From positions 152,983,962 through 153,047,961 of the forward strand of contig OY294067.1 in assembly GCA_958510875.1 (NCBI GenBank): a DNA stretch of 64,000 bases. The letters run 5' to 3'. This DNA is from Endomychus coccineus. Taxonomy: Eukaryota > Arthropoda > Insecta > Coleoptera > Endomychidae. The position numbers and the translations under genes are program-made. Below the pieces are notes generated by a model that made no database searches, was not told the DNA's origin, and was given only the letters and a program-made list of their open reading frames with translations. This document shows positions 23,981 to 35,554 of the stretch, piece after piece (position 1 is the stretch's first letter; every line of letters starts with the position of its first letter).

Positions 23981-24022
23981 GTCTTTACGTACGTTTCGGT
24001 CTCACGACCATCATCAGAAGAC
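23981..24022 (-). ncRNA. Hammerhead ribozyme of the Penelope-like element
   Basis: Minus-strand reading: GUCUU (stem I), CUGAUGA core, an unpaired U, GGUC-GUGA-GACC (stem II), GAAA, a 3-bp stem III (A-U, C-G, G-C) with loop UA, cleavage triplet GUA, then AAGAC (stem I). All conserved core bases are present, stem I is 5 bp and stem II 4 bp. The extra U after the CUGAUGA box also occurs in the second motif family here. It lies about 380 bp downstream of the ORF stop, where Penelope elements carry such motifs. Confidence 0.7.
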
Positions 24023-24403
24023 TTATTTTGTTAAAAAGGGGTTAACTAAAACTAATTAGCACAAGCGTCCATATCACACAATCTTCAATCAAAAAGCTCA
24101 CGCCGTCGAAACGAACAGAACCACGAATAATCGAAAATTGTATCGTTAATATTAAAGTATAGATTTTTTTGTAACAAGAAACCACTGTTAAGTAATATTC
24201 TCATAATGTACAAACGCATATTGCTATGGTCTCAAAGCAACTGAAGTTCTAAGCTATTTGTTTGTAATAACACGACCCAGATGTAGATTTATGACGTACT
24301 TGAAAAGGTTTTAGACCTGCATTGGAATTTAGTTTACTTTAAGCGTTCTTCCTAAAATATACTTTTAACATTATAAAGACGTATGTAGGAATTTGCAAGA
24401 GTT

Positions 24404-25231
24404 TTAATTAATCAAGTTAGTATAAATCTGACTCAATCCTTGAATATCATTCCTATGATTTACAGAATTTGAATCCCTTTTTATGTGAATCATCTCCAGG
24501 ATAGATCTTTTATAATAATTGGTTTCTTTAGTTAAAATATTAACATTTTTGTAATCAAATTGATGGTTATAATCAAAACAGTGCTTAGCAAGGGCGGTGG
24601 AATTTTCTAAGTTATTATTTCTTGTGCTATACTTATGGCCGTACATTCTTTTTTGTAAATATTGTTTAGAGATTCCAGTATAAATTCCATCACAATCTAA
24701 ACAATTCAATTTATATACTGTGTGGGTTTGTTTATCTTTAGGTATTACAGGTTTTAGATTTGAGAAATATTTCCCAACACAGTTAGTAGGTTTATGCGCA
24801 ACATTTATATCGTACTTTTTCAAACATTTCTTAATTTTTTCTGAGGTCTCCGGAATGTATGGTAACGTTATATAATTGTCTGTATTACCTGTTATGTTAT
24901 TTTTATAAGAAGAACCATTATAGATTTTGTTTATTCTGTCTTTAATGATAGGATTGTAGAAAGTTTTAGGGTAGCCATTCATTTCCAATGCATTACGAAC
25001 AATTTTTAAATTTTTGGGACGGTCCTCTGCGTGGGATAATTTTACCGCGCGGTCTGTGAGGCTGTTTATGACACTTTTTTTATAACAAGCTGGTGCAACG
25101 GAATTGAAATGAAGATAACGTTGAGACCAGACTTCTTTAGTAAACCAAGAAGTTTTTATTTTTCCATCTGCATCATGCCTAATGGTCATATCTAGAAAAT
25201 TAATGTTATTGTTTATTTCTATTTCACAAAA
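24404..25231 (-). pseudogene. Penelope-like ORF, C-terminal half with GIY-YIG endonuclease
   Basis: The frame is open from the truncation near 25,231 (INFLDMTIRHDADGKIKTSW) to the stop at 24,404. FLDMTI is the strand that follows the reverse transcriptase core in Penelope proteins. After a linker (RAVKLSHAEDRPKNLKIVRN) comes the GIY-YIG nuclease: YKLNCLDCDGIYTGISKQYL with its two Tyr/Gly strands, KRMYGHKYSTRNN and the downstream E in SILEMIHIKRD. The internal sequence is undamaged, so the copy is young, but without the reverse transcriptase it cannot move itself. The nuclease nicks target DNA in this family. Confidence 0.85.
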
Positions 25232-27819
25232 TGTTAATGTGACCTAATTCCCGAGAATTTTTTATATAATTCATACTGGGTCAAGAATCTTATTATATTA
25301 CTTAAAATGTACGTGGATGGGATTTTTTTCTGTCGAATATATGCTCCAAAGGAAGCTCTATAAGACCTATATACCACCTGATTTTGTCGGGCAATAATTC
25401 ACCCTACACAACCCCTTATATAAATTTCGAAGAATGTACCACAAGTTCCTTAAAATGTACGTGGATGGGATTTTTTTCTGCCGAATATATGCTCCAAAGG
25501 AAGCTCTATAAGACCTATATATCACCTGATTTTGTCGGACAATAATTCACCCTCCACAACCCCTTTTATAAATTTCAAAGAATAAATCATAAGTTCCTTA
25601 AATTGTACGTGGATGGGATTTTTTTCCAGCAAATATATGCTCCAAAAGAAGCTCTATAAGACTTATATACCACCTGATTTTGTCGGGGAATAATTCACCT
25701 TACACAACCCCTTATATAAATTTCGAAGAATGTACCACAAGTTCCTTAAAATGTACGTGGATGGGATTTTTTTCTGTCGAATATATGCTCCAAAGGAAAC
25801 TCTATAAGACTTATATATCACCTGATTTTGTCGGGCAATAATTCACCCTACACAACCCCTTATATAAATTTCGAAGAATGTACCACAAGTTCCTTAAAAT
25901 GTACGTGGATGGGATTTTTTTCTGCCGAATATATGCTACAAAGGAAGCTCTATAAGACCTATATATCACCTGATTTTGTCGGACAATAATTCACCCTCCA
26001 CAACCCCTCTTATAAATTTCAAAGAATAAATCATAAGTTCCTTAAATTGTACGTGGATGGGATTTTTTTCCAGCAAATATATGCTCCAAAAGAAGCTCTA
26101 TAAGACTTATATACCACCTGATTTTGTTGGGGAATAATTCACCTTACACAACCCCTTATATAAATTTCGAAGAATGTACCACAAGTTCCTTAAAATGTAC
26201 GTGGATGGGATTTTTTTCTGTCGAATATATGCTCCAAAGGAAGCTCTATAAGACCTATATACCACCTGATTTTGTCGGGCAATAATTCACCCTACACAAC
26301 CCCTTATATAAATTTCGAAGAATGTACCACAAGTTCCTTAAAATGTACGTGGATGGGATTTTTTTCTGCCGAATATATGCTACAAAGGAAGCTCTATAAG
26401 ACCTATATATCACCTGATTTTGTCGGACAATAATTCACCCTCCACAACCCCTCTTATAAATTTCAAAGAATAAATCATAAGTTCCTTAAAATGTACGTGG
26501 ATGTGATTTTTTTCTGTCGAATATATGCTCCAAAGAAAGCTCTATAAGACTTATATACCACCTGATTTTGTCGGTCAATAATTCACCCTACACAACCCCT
26601 TCTATAAATTTCGAAGAATGTATCACAAGTTTCTTAAAATGTACGTGGATGGGATTTTTTTCTGCCGAATATATGCTCCAAAAGAAGCTCTATATATCAC
26701 CTGATTTTGTCAGACAATAATTCACCCTCCACAACCCCTTTTATAAATTTCAAAGAATAAATCATAAGTTCCTTAAATTGTACGTGGATGGGATTTTTTT
26801 CCAGCAAATATATGCTCCAAAAGAAGCTCTATAAGACTTATATACCACCTGATTTTGTCGGGGAATAATTCACCTTACACAACCCCTTATATAAATTTCG
26901 AAGAATGTACCACAAGTTCCTTAAAATGTACGTGGATGGGATTTTTTTCTGTCGAATATATGCTCCAAAGGAAGCTCTATAAGACCTATATACCACCTGA
27001 TTTTGTCGGGCAATAATTCACCCTACACAACCCCTTATATAAATTTCGAAGAATGTACCACAAGTTCCTTAAAATGTACGTGGATGGGATTTTTTTCTGC
27101 CGAATATATGCTACAAAGGAAGCTCTATAAGACCTATATATCACCTGATTTTGTCGGACAATAATTCACCCTCCACAACCCCTCTTATAAATTTCAAAGA
27201 ATAAATCATAAGTTCCTTAAAATGTACGTGGATGTGATTTTTTTCTGTCGAATATATGCTCCAAAGAAAGCTCTATAAGACTTATATACCACCTGATTTT
27301 GTCGGTCAATAATTCACCCTACACAACCCCTTCTATAAATTTCGAAGAATGTATCACAAGTTTCTTAAAATGTACGTGGATGGGATTTTTTTCTGCCGAA
27401 TATATGCTCCAAAAGAAGCTCTATATATCACCTGATTTTGTCAGACAATAATTCACCCTCCACAACCCCTTTTATAAATTTCAAAGAATAAATCATAAGT
27501 TCCTTAAATTGTACGTGGATGGGATTTTTTTCTGTCGAATATATGCTCCAAAAAAAGCTCTATATGACCTATATATCACCTGATTTTGTCGGGCAATAAT
27601 TCACCCTACACAACCCCTTATACGAATTTCGAAGAATGTACCACAAGTACATTCTAAGGAACTTATGATTTATCCTTTGAAATTTATAAAAAGGGTTGTG
27701 CAGGGTGAATTATTGTCCGACAAAATCAGGTGATATATATATAAGTCTTATATAGCTTCCTTAGGAGCATATATTCGCTAGAAAAAAATCCCATCCACGT
27801 ACAATTCGAGGAACTTATG

Positions 27820-27926
27820 ATTTTAACGAAATAATAAGTAAAACTACTTTGTTTTACTATCACTGATATTTAATATAGTCGTTACTATAGTTTCAACACT
27901 AAACGTGTCATCTTCCGACGAAAAAT
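27820..27926 (-). mobile_element. Penelope-type tail fragment with broken hammerhead
   Basis: TTTTAACGAAATAATAAGTA to CATCTTCCGACGAAAAA matches the left arm of the palindrome at 12,298. On the minus strand the core reads CGGAAGA in place of CUGAAGA (27,911-27,917), so a universally conserved U is lost and the ribozyme should be inactive. It sits exactly where the satellite returns from reversed to forward orientation. Confidence 0.7.
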
Positions 27927-30900
27927 TTTTCACAACCCCTTTTATAAATTTCAAAGAATAAATCATAAGTTCCTTAAATTGTACGTGGATGGGATTTTTT
28001 TCTAGCGAATGTATGCTCCAAAAGAAGCTCTATGAGACTTATATATCACCTGATTTTGTAGGGCAATAATTCACCCTACACAACCCCTTATATAAATTTC
28101 GAAGAATGTACCACAAGTTCCTTAAAATGTACGTGGATGGGATTTTTTTCTGTCGAATATATGCTCCAAAGGAAGCTCTATAAGACCTATATACCACCTG
28201 ATTTTGTCGGGCAATAATTCACCCTACACAACCCCTCTTATAAATTTCAAAGAATAAATCATAAGTTCCTTAAATTGTACGTGGATGGGATTTTTTTCTA
28301 GCGAATGTATGCTCCAAAAGAAGCTCTATGAGACTTATATATCACCTGATTTTGTAGGGCAATAATTCACCCTACACAACCCCTTATATAAATTTCGAAG
28401 AATGTACCACAAGTTCCTTAAAATGTACGTGGATGGGATTTTTTTCTGTCGAATATATGCTCCAAAGGAAGCTCTATAAGACCTATATACCACCTGATTT
28501 TGTCGGGCAATAATTCACCCTACACAACCCCTCTTATAAATTTCAAAGAATAAATCATAAGTTCCTTAAATTGTACGTGGATGGGATTTTTTTCTAGCGA
28601 ATGTATGCTCCAAAGGAAGCTCTATGAGACTTATATATCACCTGATTTTGTAGGGCAATAATTCACCCTACACAACCCCTTATATAAATTTCGAAGAATG
28701 TACCACAAGTTCCTTAAAATGTACGTGGATGGGATTTTTTTCTGCCGAATATATGCTACAAAGGAAGCTCTATAAGACCTATATATCACCTGATTTTGTC
28801 GGACAATAATTCACCCTCCACAACCCCTCTTATAAATTTCTAAGAATAAATCATAAGTTCCTTAAAATGTACGTGGATGGGATTTTTTTCTGTCGAATAT
28901 ATGCTCCAAAGGAAGCTCTATAAGACCTATATACCACCTGATTTTGTCGGGCAATAATTCACCCTACACAACCCCTTATATAAATTTCGAAGAATGTACC
29001 ACAAGTTCCTTAAAATGTACGTGGATGGGATTTTTTTCTGTCGAATATATGCTCCAAAGGAAGCTCTATAAGACCTATATACCACCTGATTTTGTCGGGC
29101 AATAATTCACCCTACACAACCCCTTATATAAATTTCGAAGAATGTACCACAAGTTCCTTAAAATGTACGTGGATGGGATTTTTTTCTGCCGAATATATGC
29201 TACAAAGGAAGCTCTATAAGACCTATATATCACCTGATTTTGTCGGACAATAATTCACCCTCCACAACCCCTCTTATAAATTTCAAAGAATAAATCATAA
29301 GTTCCTTAAAATGTACGTGGATGTGATTTTTTTCTGTCGAATATATGGTCCAAAGAAAGCTCTATAAGACTTATATACCACCTGATTTTGTCGGTCAATA
29401 ATTCACCCTACACAACCCCTTCTATAAATTTCGAAGAATGTATCACAAGTTTCTTAAAATGTACGTGGATGGGATTTTTTTCTGCCGAATATATGCTCCA
29501 AAAGAAGCTCTATATATCACCTGATTTTGTCAGACAATAATTCACCCTCCACAACCCCTTTTATAAATTTCAAAGAATAAATCATAAGTTCCTTAAATTG
29601 TACGTGGATGGGATTTTTTTCCAGCAAATATATGCTCCAAAAGAAGCTCTATAAGACTTATATACCACCTGATTTTGTCGGGGAATAATTCACCTTACAC
29701 AACCCCTTATATAAATTTCGAAGAATGTACCACAAGTTCCTTAAAATGTACGTGGATGGGATTTTTTTCTGTCGAATATATGCTCCAAAGGAAGCTCTAT
29801 AAGACCTATATACCACCTGATTTTGTCGGGCAATAATTCACCCTACACAACCCCTTATATAAATTTCGAAGAATGTACCACAAGTTCCTTAAAATGTACG
29901 TGGATGGGATTTTTTTCTGCCGAATATATGCTACAAAGGAAGCTCTATAAGACCTATATATCACCTGATTTTGTCGGACAATAATTCACCCTCCACAACC
30001 CCTCTTATAAATTTCAAAGAATAAATCATAAGTTCCTTAAAATGTACGTGAATGTGATTTTTTTCTGTCGAATATATGCTCCAAAGAAAGCTCTATAAGA
30101 CTTATATACCACCTGATTTTGTCGGTCAATAATTCACCCTACACAACCCCTTATATAAATTTCGAAGAATGTACCACAAGTTCCTTAAAATGTACGTGGA
30201 TGGGATTTTTTTCTGCCGAATATATGCTACAAAGGAAGCTATATAAGACCTATATATCACCTGATTTTGTCGGACAATAATTCACCATCCACAACCCCTC
30301 TTATAAATTTCAAAGAATAAATCATAAGTTCCTTAAAATGTACGTGGATGTGATTTTTTTCTGTCGAATATATGCTCCAAAGAAAGCTCTATAAGACTTA
30401 TATACCACCTGATTTTGTCGGTCAATAATTCACCCTACACAACCCCTTATATAAATTTCGAAGAATGTATCACAAGTTTCTTAAAATGTACGTGGATGGG
30501 ATTTTTTTCTGCCGAATATATGCTCCAAAAGAAGCTCTATATATCACCTGATTTTGTCAGACAATAATTCACCCTCCACAACCCCTTTTATAAATTTCAA
30601 AGAATAAATCATAAGTTCCTTAAAATGTACGTGGATGTGATTTTTTTCTGTCGAATATATGCTCCAAAGAAAGCTCTATAAGACTTATATACCACCTGAT
30701 TTGGTCGGGCAATAATTCACCCTACACAACCCCTTATATAAATTTCGAAGAATGTACCACAAGTTCCTTAAAATGTACGTGGATGGGATTTTTTCTGCCG
30801 AATATATGCTACAAAGGAAGCTCTATAAGACCTATATATCACCTGATTTTGTCGGACAATAATTCACCCTCCACAACCCCTCTTATAAATTTCAAAGAAT

Positions 30901-31514
30901 AAATCATAAGTTCCTTAAAATGTACGTGGATGTGATTTTTTTCTGTCGAATATATGCTCCAAAGAAAGCTCTATAAGACTTATATACCACCTGATTTTGT
31001 CGGTCAATAATTCACCCTACACAACCCCTTATATAAATTTCGAAGAATGTATCACAAGTTTCTTAAAATGTACGTGGATGGGATTTTTTTCTGCCGAATA
31101 TATGCTCCAAAAGAAGCTCTATATATCACCTGATTTTGTCAGACAATAATTCACCCTCCACAACCCCTTTTATAAATTTCAAAGAATAAATCATAAGTTC
31201 CTTAAATTGTACGTGGATGGGATTTTTTTCTAGCGAATGTATGCTCCAAAAGAAGCTCTATGAGACTTATATATCACCTGATTTTGTAGGGCAATAATTC
31301 ACCCTACACAACCCCTTATATGAATTTCGAAGAATGTACCACAAGTACATTCTAAGGAACTTATGATTTATTCTTTGAAATTTATAAAAAGGGTTGTGCA
31401 GGGTGAATTATTGTCCAACAAAATCAGGTGATATATAAGTCTTATATGGCTTCCTTAGGAGCATATATTCGCTAGAAAAAAATCCCATCCACGTACAATT
31501 CGAGGAACTTATGA

Positions 31515-31652
31515 TTTTAACGAAATAATAAATAAAACTACTACGAAAGATCGTCTGAAGATGACACGTTTAGTGTTGAAACTATAGTAACGACTATATT
31601 AAATATCAGTGATAGTAAAACAAAGTAGTTTTATTTATTATTTTGTTAAAAT
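31515..31652 (+). mobile_element. Minimal 138-bp Penelope-type insertion with target duplication
   Basis: The insertion begins TTTTAACGAAATAATAAATA, contains a hammerhead motif and ends with the inverted counterpart TTTATTATTTTGTTAAAAT. GAACTTATGA occurs immediately before (31,505-31,514) and after (31,653-31,662), consistent with a target-site duplication of at least 10 bp in a reversed satellite monomer. No coding sequence remains, so this is a severely 5'-truncated copy. Confidence 0.75.
31551..31593 (+). ncRNA. Hammerhead ribozyme motif in the minimal Penelope-type copy
   Basis: UCGU (31,551-31,554) pairs with ACGA (31,590-31,593) as stem I. CUGAAGA occupies 31,555-31,561, then an unpaired U and stem II GACAC/GUGUU with loop GUUUA. 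GAAA spans 31,578-31,581, a 3-bp stem III follows with loop AU, and the cleavage triplet GUA ends at 31,589. All core bases are intact. Confidence 0.65.
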
Positions 31653-32849
31653 GAACTTATGATTATTCTTTGAAATTTCTAAAAGCGGTTGTGGAGGGTG
31701 AATTATTGTCCGGCAAAATCAGATGATATATAGGTCTTATAGACCTTCCTTTGGAGCATATATTCGACCGAAAAAAATCCCATTCACGTACATTTTAAGG
31801 AACTTATTATTTATTCTTTGAAATTTATAAAAGGGGTTGTGGAGGATGAATTATTGTCCGACAAAATCAGGTGATATATAGGTCATATAGAGCTTTTTTT
31901 GGAGCATATATTCGACAGAAAAAAATCCCAGCCACGTACATTTTAAGGAACTTATGATTTATTCTTTGAAATTTATAAAAGGGGTTGTGGAGGGTGAATT
32001 ATTGTCCGACAAAATGAGGTGATATATAGGTCTTATGGAGCTTCCTTTGGAGCATATATTCGACAGAAAAAATCCCATCCACTTATATTTTAAGTAACTT
32101 ATGATACACTCTTCGAAATTTATATAAGGGGTTGTGTAGGGTGAATTATTGCCCGACAAAATCATGTGGTATATAAGTCTTATAGAGCTTTCTTTGGAGC
32201 ATATATTCGACAGAAAAAAATCTCATCCACGTACATTTTAAGTAACTTATGATACACTCTTCGAAATTCATAAAAAGGGTTGTGGAGGGTGGATTATTGT
32301 CCGACAAAATCGGGTGATATATAGGTCTTATAGAGCTTCCTTTATAGCATATATTCGACAGAAAAAAATCCCATCCACGTACATTTTAAGGAACTTGTGA
32401 TACATTCTTCGAAATTTATATAAGGGGTTGTGTAGGGTGAATTATTGCCCGACAAAATCATGTGGTATATAAGTCTTATAGAGCTTTCTTTGGGGCATAT
32501 ATTCGACAGAAAAAAATCCCATTCACATACATATTAAGTAACTTATGATACACTCTTCGAAATTCATAAAAAGGGTTTTGGAGGGTGAATTATTGCCCGA
32601 CAAAATCAGGTGGTATATAAGTCTCATAGAGCTTCCTTAGGAGCATATATTATCTAGAAAAGGATCCCACCCTCTTCATTATATTCGATGAGAAAAAATC
32701 CATCCACAATAATAAATAAGCCTCTAAATTCGTGACCAGCCACGAGTTGTGAACATTGTTAAACAACCTATGCCGGTCGGACGCACGCTTAATGTTTCAG
32801 CAGATTCGTGGCTGGAACTCGTGGCTGCTTTCACTCTGGTCTAATTTCT

Positions 32850-33419
32850 TAATAACATGGAGGCTTCCAAGCGTCGTCCAGTCACATTGGCTGGATAAAG
32901 AAAGAATGAGGCGAGACGATGAAACAGACGAGTACCGATGGGGGTATTACTGACCCAGCATTAACCTGACTCGAGGGAGAAACGGCTGAGGAATTGTGTT
33001 CACCAAAATTCCAAAAGTTGCCAAAGAATTCCAAACATTTCCACAGAATTGCCACAAATTTTAACTTGAATGCCAAAAGGAATTCATGTACTTTGGCGCT
33101 GTAATTTGAATGTGCCCAGGAAATAGAAGACTTAGAAGAAAAAATGCATAAATACTAAGATTATCAGTAATAATACAAACGTGTTTTAATTACCAAGAGG
33201 AACCAAGTGATTTATACATGTATATACAAGGTGATTTGCGAGAAGTGTTTGTTGACATTTTATGACTTTCCCAGCCGAATTGAGATCTAAAAATTTAGAA
33301 TATTTCAAAGGAAACAAGAACTGTGTAATCAAAATATTCCGAATCATGTTCCGACATAACCGGAAATGAGTAGGTACTAACTTTATTTTTTAATTAGAAT
33401 TTTAATGGAATGTTTGCAG
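32850..33419. other. No gene recognised between FB1 and the Jockey element
   Basis: Mixed composition. Short frames have no recognisable domain. CCAAAATTCCAAAAGTTGCC and similar CCAAA..TTCCA runs at 33,003-33,075 resemble 47,330-47,395 in composition only. Confidence 0.4.
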
Positions 33420-34865
33420 CAAATTCCACTTTGGATTCACAAGGCAAGGACCCTCCTAATATTGCTGCTTCGACAGCCATATGCCTGAAATTGTCTTCCG
33501 GCAGCGCACAATTAGGCGTATTCTGCCTGATCTCTATACTAAAAAGTCTGCGAAGTCAGACGGAATTCCACCTGTCGTTCTCAAGGAATATGCGCCTAAA
33601 TTAACACCAGTTTTCTATAAATTGTTTACCCTTTTATACAAACTTGGTGTGTTTCCTTCCAGCTGGAAGACAGCTAATTCCAAAAACAGGAAAGAAGACC
33701 CTTCCTTATAATTATAGACCCATTGTACTATTATCTGTGATCTCTAAAGTAATGGAGAAAGCAATCAACATCTAGCACATCCAATACCTAGAGAGACCGG
33801 CAATATGGCGTTCGTCAACAGAGGTCAACAGGAGACCTACTTGCCTACCGAACACATGTATGGCAGAAATGTATTGAAAAATATGGGGAATCTCTAGCTG
33901 TAGCATTGGATATCTCAAGAGCATTTGACAGAGTCTGACACCAAAGCCTTCTTGGGAAACTTCCGTCATATGGTTTGCCGCCTCAACTTTGTCGCTTACT
34001 ATCGAGTTTTCTCTCCGATATATCACTCTATGTCGTGGTTAACGGAGTATCCTCCGATACAATGGTTATCAACGCTGGTACTCCACAGGGATCTGTCCTG
34101 ACACCAACTTTGTCTCTGCTTCACATAAACGAGCCGCTGGAAGTGACCACCTGTCCGGTCCACAGCTTTTCAGATGATGGTACACTCCATACCGCTTTGT
34201 CATCTAGAGCCCCTATACCATCCAATCAAGCCAGAGGAGCGATGCAGATTTTTTTTTTGCGGAGGTGAAGAAAACCATTTATGGGGAGGTTATGAGCCTT
34301 TGGGTCTCATGGTCTGTTATGAGAGTAACCATTACAGACATACTCACTACAAACTTCACCCCTTTGTAGACTTGTCTGGCTATTGCCTCCGGTGACACTT
34401 AGGCCTGCTGGCCCATTGTACATTGTAGCGAGACAGATACAGGTTGACGCAATTAATGTGGTAAAGATTTTGAAATGGGGATCTGATAATCTAGCAAACT
34501 TTAATGCAACCAAAACATGAGCTTGCGTCTTCTCCAGAAAGACGGATCCCACAATCCCTACTAATATGATGATGTCAGGTACAACTATTTCTATGAAGTC
34601 TTCCATATCCATGCTCGGGATAAACACCAACAGTGGTTGATCATGTGAGGTCCATTGCGAAAACCGCTTCACAAAAACTTGGTCTCCCTTTTTTATAGAT
34701 ATTTCCATGGTCGGTGCTCATCAGAAATTTCGAGTTCAAGCTAGTCACCCCTTTATTGTCAAGTTCGAGAACTTCCGAACTTCTTCCTACCAAACTTAAT
34801 TTTTCTATTGAACAGCGAAGGTGTGGAACTTTTTACCTAGTGAGGTCTTTCCCTATGCCTATAAC
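33420..34865 (+). pseudogene. Jockey-clade non-LTR retrotransposon, left part, decayed
   Basis: Reverse-transcriptase signatures in order: KSAKSDGIPPVVLKEYAPKL (33,540 on), LGVFPSSWKTA, YNYRPIVLLSVISKVMEKAI, ALDISRAFDRV, INAGTPQGSVLTPTLSLLHI (34,068) and SFSDDGTLHT where the catalytic FADD has become FSDD. Further on, NFRTSSYQT and KVWNFLPSEVF belong to the C-terminal region. Many stops and frameshifts occur. At 34,865 the frame is cut by a hAT element and resumes at 46,699. ORF1 and the endonuclease are missing on the left, so the element is 5'-truncated. Confidence 0.85.
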
Positions 34866-35144
34866 TAGAGATGGAACGGACGTCCGGCCGAGTTCGGCTT
34901 TTTTACCGGACGTCCGGTTTAGCCGGTTTTTTGGCAGGATTTTTTTAAAATAAAAAAATACATTTAAAATAAATAATGACTCCAAAAGACAAGTAAAATA
35001 TCAATTTTATAAATCTATTTTATTTAGTCAAAATAATACATGAAAAAAATTAAGAAAATCAAAATATTAACACTTCATACAGAAGCGAAACGGAAACCTA
35101 TACTATGTATTTTATTTAAAAAAAATTATTTAAGAAACTAGTAG

Positions 35145-35296
35145 TCCAAGTCTATCTTTTTTCAGTTATGGTAAATAAACAAAAGCTTTTCTGCATTCTG
35201 TGGAGTCAGTCTGAAACGTTATTCTTCATAAATATTTCCCATTTCTGAAAATGATCTTTCAGAATACACACTACTAGCTGGGACACTTAAATATTG
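35145..35296 (-). pseudogene. hAT transposase, C-terminal dimerisation region
   Basis: Minus-strand reading YLSVPASSVYSERSFSEMGN, then RFRLTPQNAEKLLFIYHN, is the hAT C-terminal signature (SS..SER.FS..G). One in-frame TAA replaces a codon just before RFRL. It continues the gene whose upstream part is at 45,741-46,442, beyond the inserted foldback element. Confidence 0.85.
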
Positions 35297-35554
35297 TTGT
35301 TGCCATATCAATTATTTTTACAAATAAGCTCATTATCAGTTTTCTTCAGTAACTTGAAGTCAGAGGGGCATTAACAATTCAAGGAAGAGTGATATATCCA
35401 TATTGACTTAGCTCGATAATATGGAATTAACCAAAATATCCCGAGTTGACCGGAAGGATAGGTACGGACATGGGACTGATTGATTGTAGCTCAGTGACAA
35501 AAAAAAATAATAACATATGTTTCTACGCTTTCAGTATTGTACCGAAAATTTCCG

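Larger units (their letters stand above)
23926..25269 (-). mobile_element. Penelope-like retroelement bounded by 38-bp perfect inverted repeats
   Basis: 23,926-23,963 and 25,232-25,269 are exact reverse complements (beginning TTATATAAAAAATTCTCGGG). Between them on the minus strand lie the C-terminal half of a Penelope ORF and, 3' of it, a hammerhead motif at 23,981-24,022. The unit interrupts a satellite monomer, so it inserted after the array formed. Inverted terminal fragments are known in this retroelement class. The reverse transcriptase half is absent (5' truncation). Confidence 0.8.
23640..32640. repeat. 148-bp satellite array with orientation switches
   Basis: The monomer starts GTACGTGGATGGGATTTTTT, contains GAATATATGCTCCAAA, CACCTGATTTTGTCGG and AATAATTCACCCT, and ends TTCCTTAAAAT. 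Successive copies start 148 bp apart (25,309; 25,457; 25,605; 25,753). A 133-bp variant lacks the AGACTTATA segment. Forward monomers run from 23,640 to 27,640 (broken by the Penelope insertion) and from about 27,930 to 31,340; reversed ones occupy 27,641-27,820 and 31,342-32,640. Higher-order blocks of several monomers repeat. Open frames inside it are chance. Confidence 0.95.
23465..32840. mobile_element. Giant foldback-type transposon (FB1), 9.4 kb, 9-bp target duplication
   Basis: CTAATTTCT at 23,456-23,464 and at 32,841-32,849 is a perfect 9-bp direct duplication. Immediately inside, ACCAGAGTGAAAGC begins terminal inverted repeats of about 220 bp (23,465-23,690 against 32,615-32,840) that match at roughly nine of ten positions. 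They include CCAGCCACGAATCTGCTGAA and GTGGATGGATTTTTTCTCAT. Everything between is tandem 148-bp satellite, in one orientation on the left and reversed in the rightmost 1.3 kb. 9-bp duplications and satellite-built inverted arms are characteristic of Foldback and Mutator-like elements. No transposase gene is present, so it is non-autonomous. Penelope-type elements inserted later at 23,926 and 31,515. Confidence 0.85.

Noticed and set aside
31959..32165. Minus-strand ORF in the satellite
   Set aside because: It is a read-through of two reversed 148-bp monomers that lack stops in one frame; there is no protein-like feature.
35286..35305. Target-site duplication for FB2
   Set aside because: The flanking sequences at 35,296 and 45,774 do not match directly; the shared TATTGT is inverted, so it was not counted.
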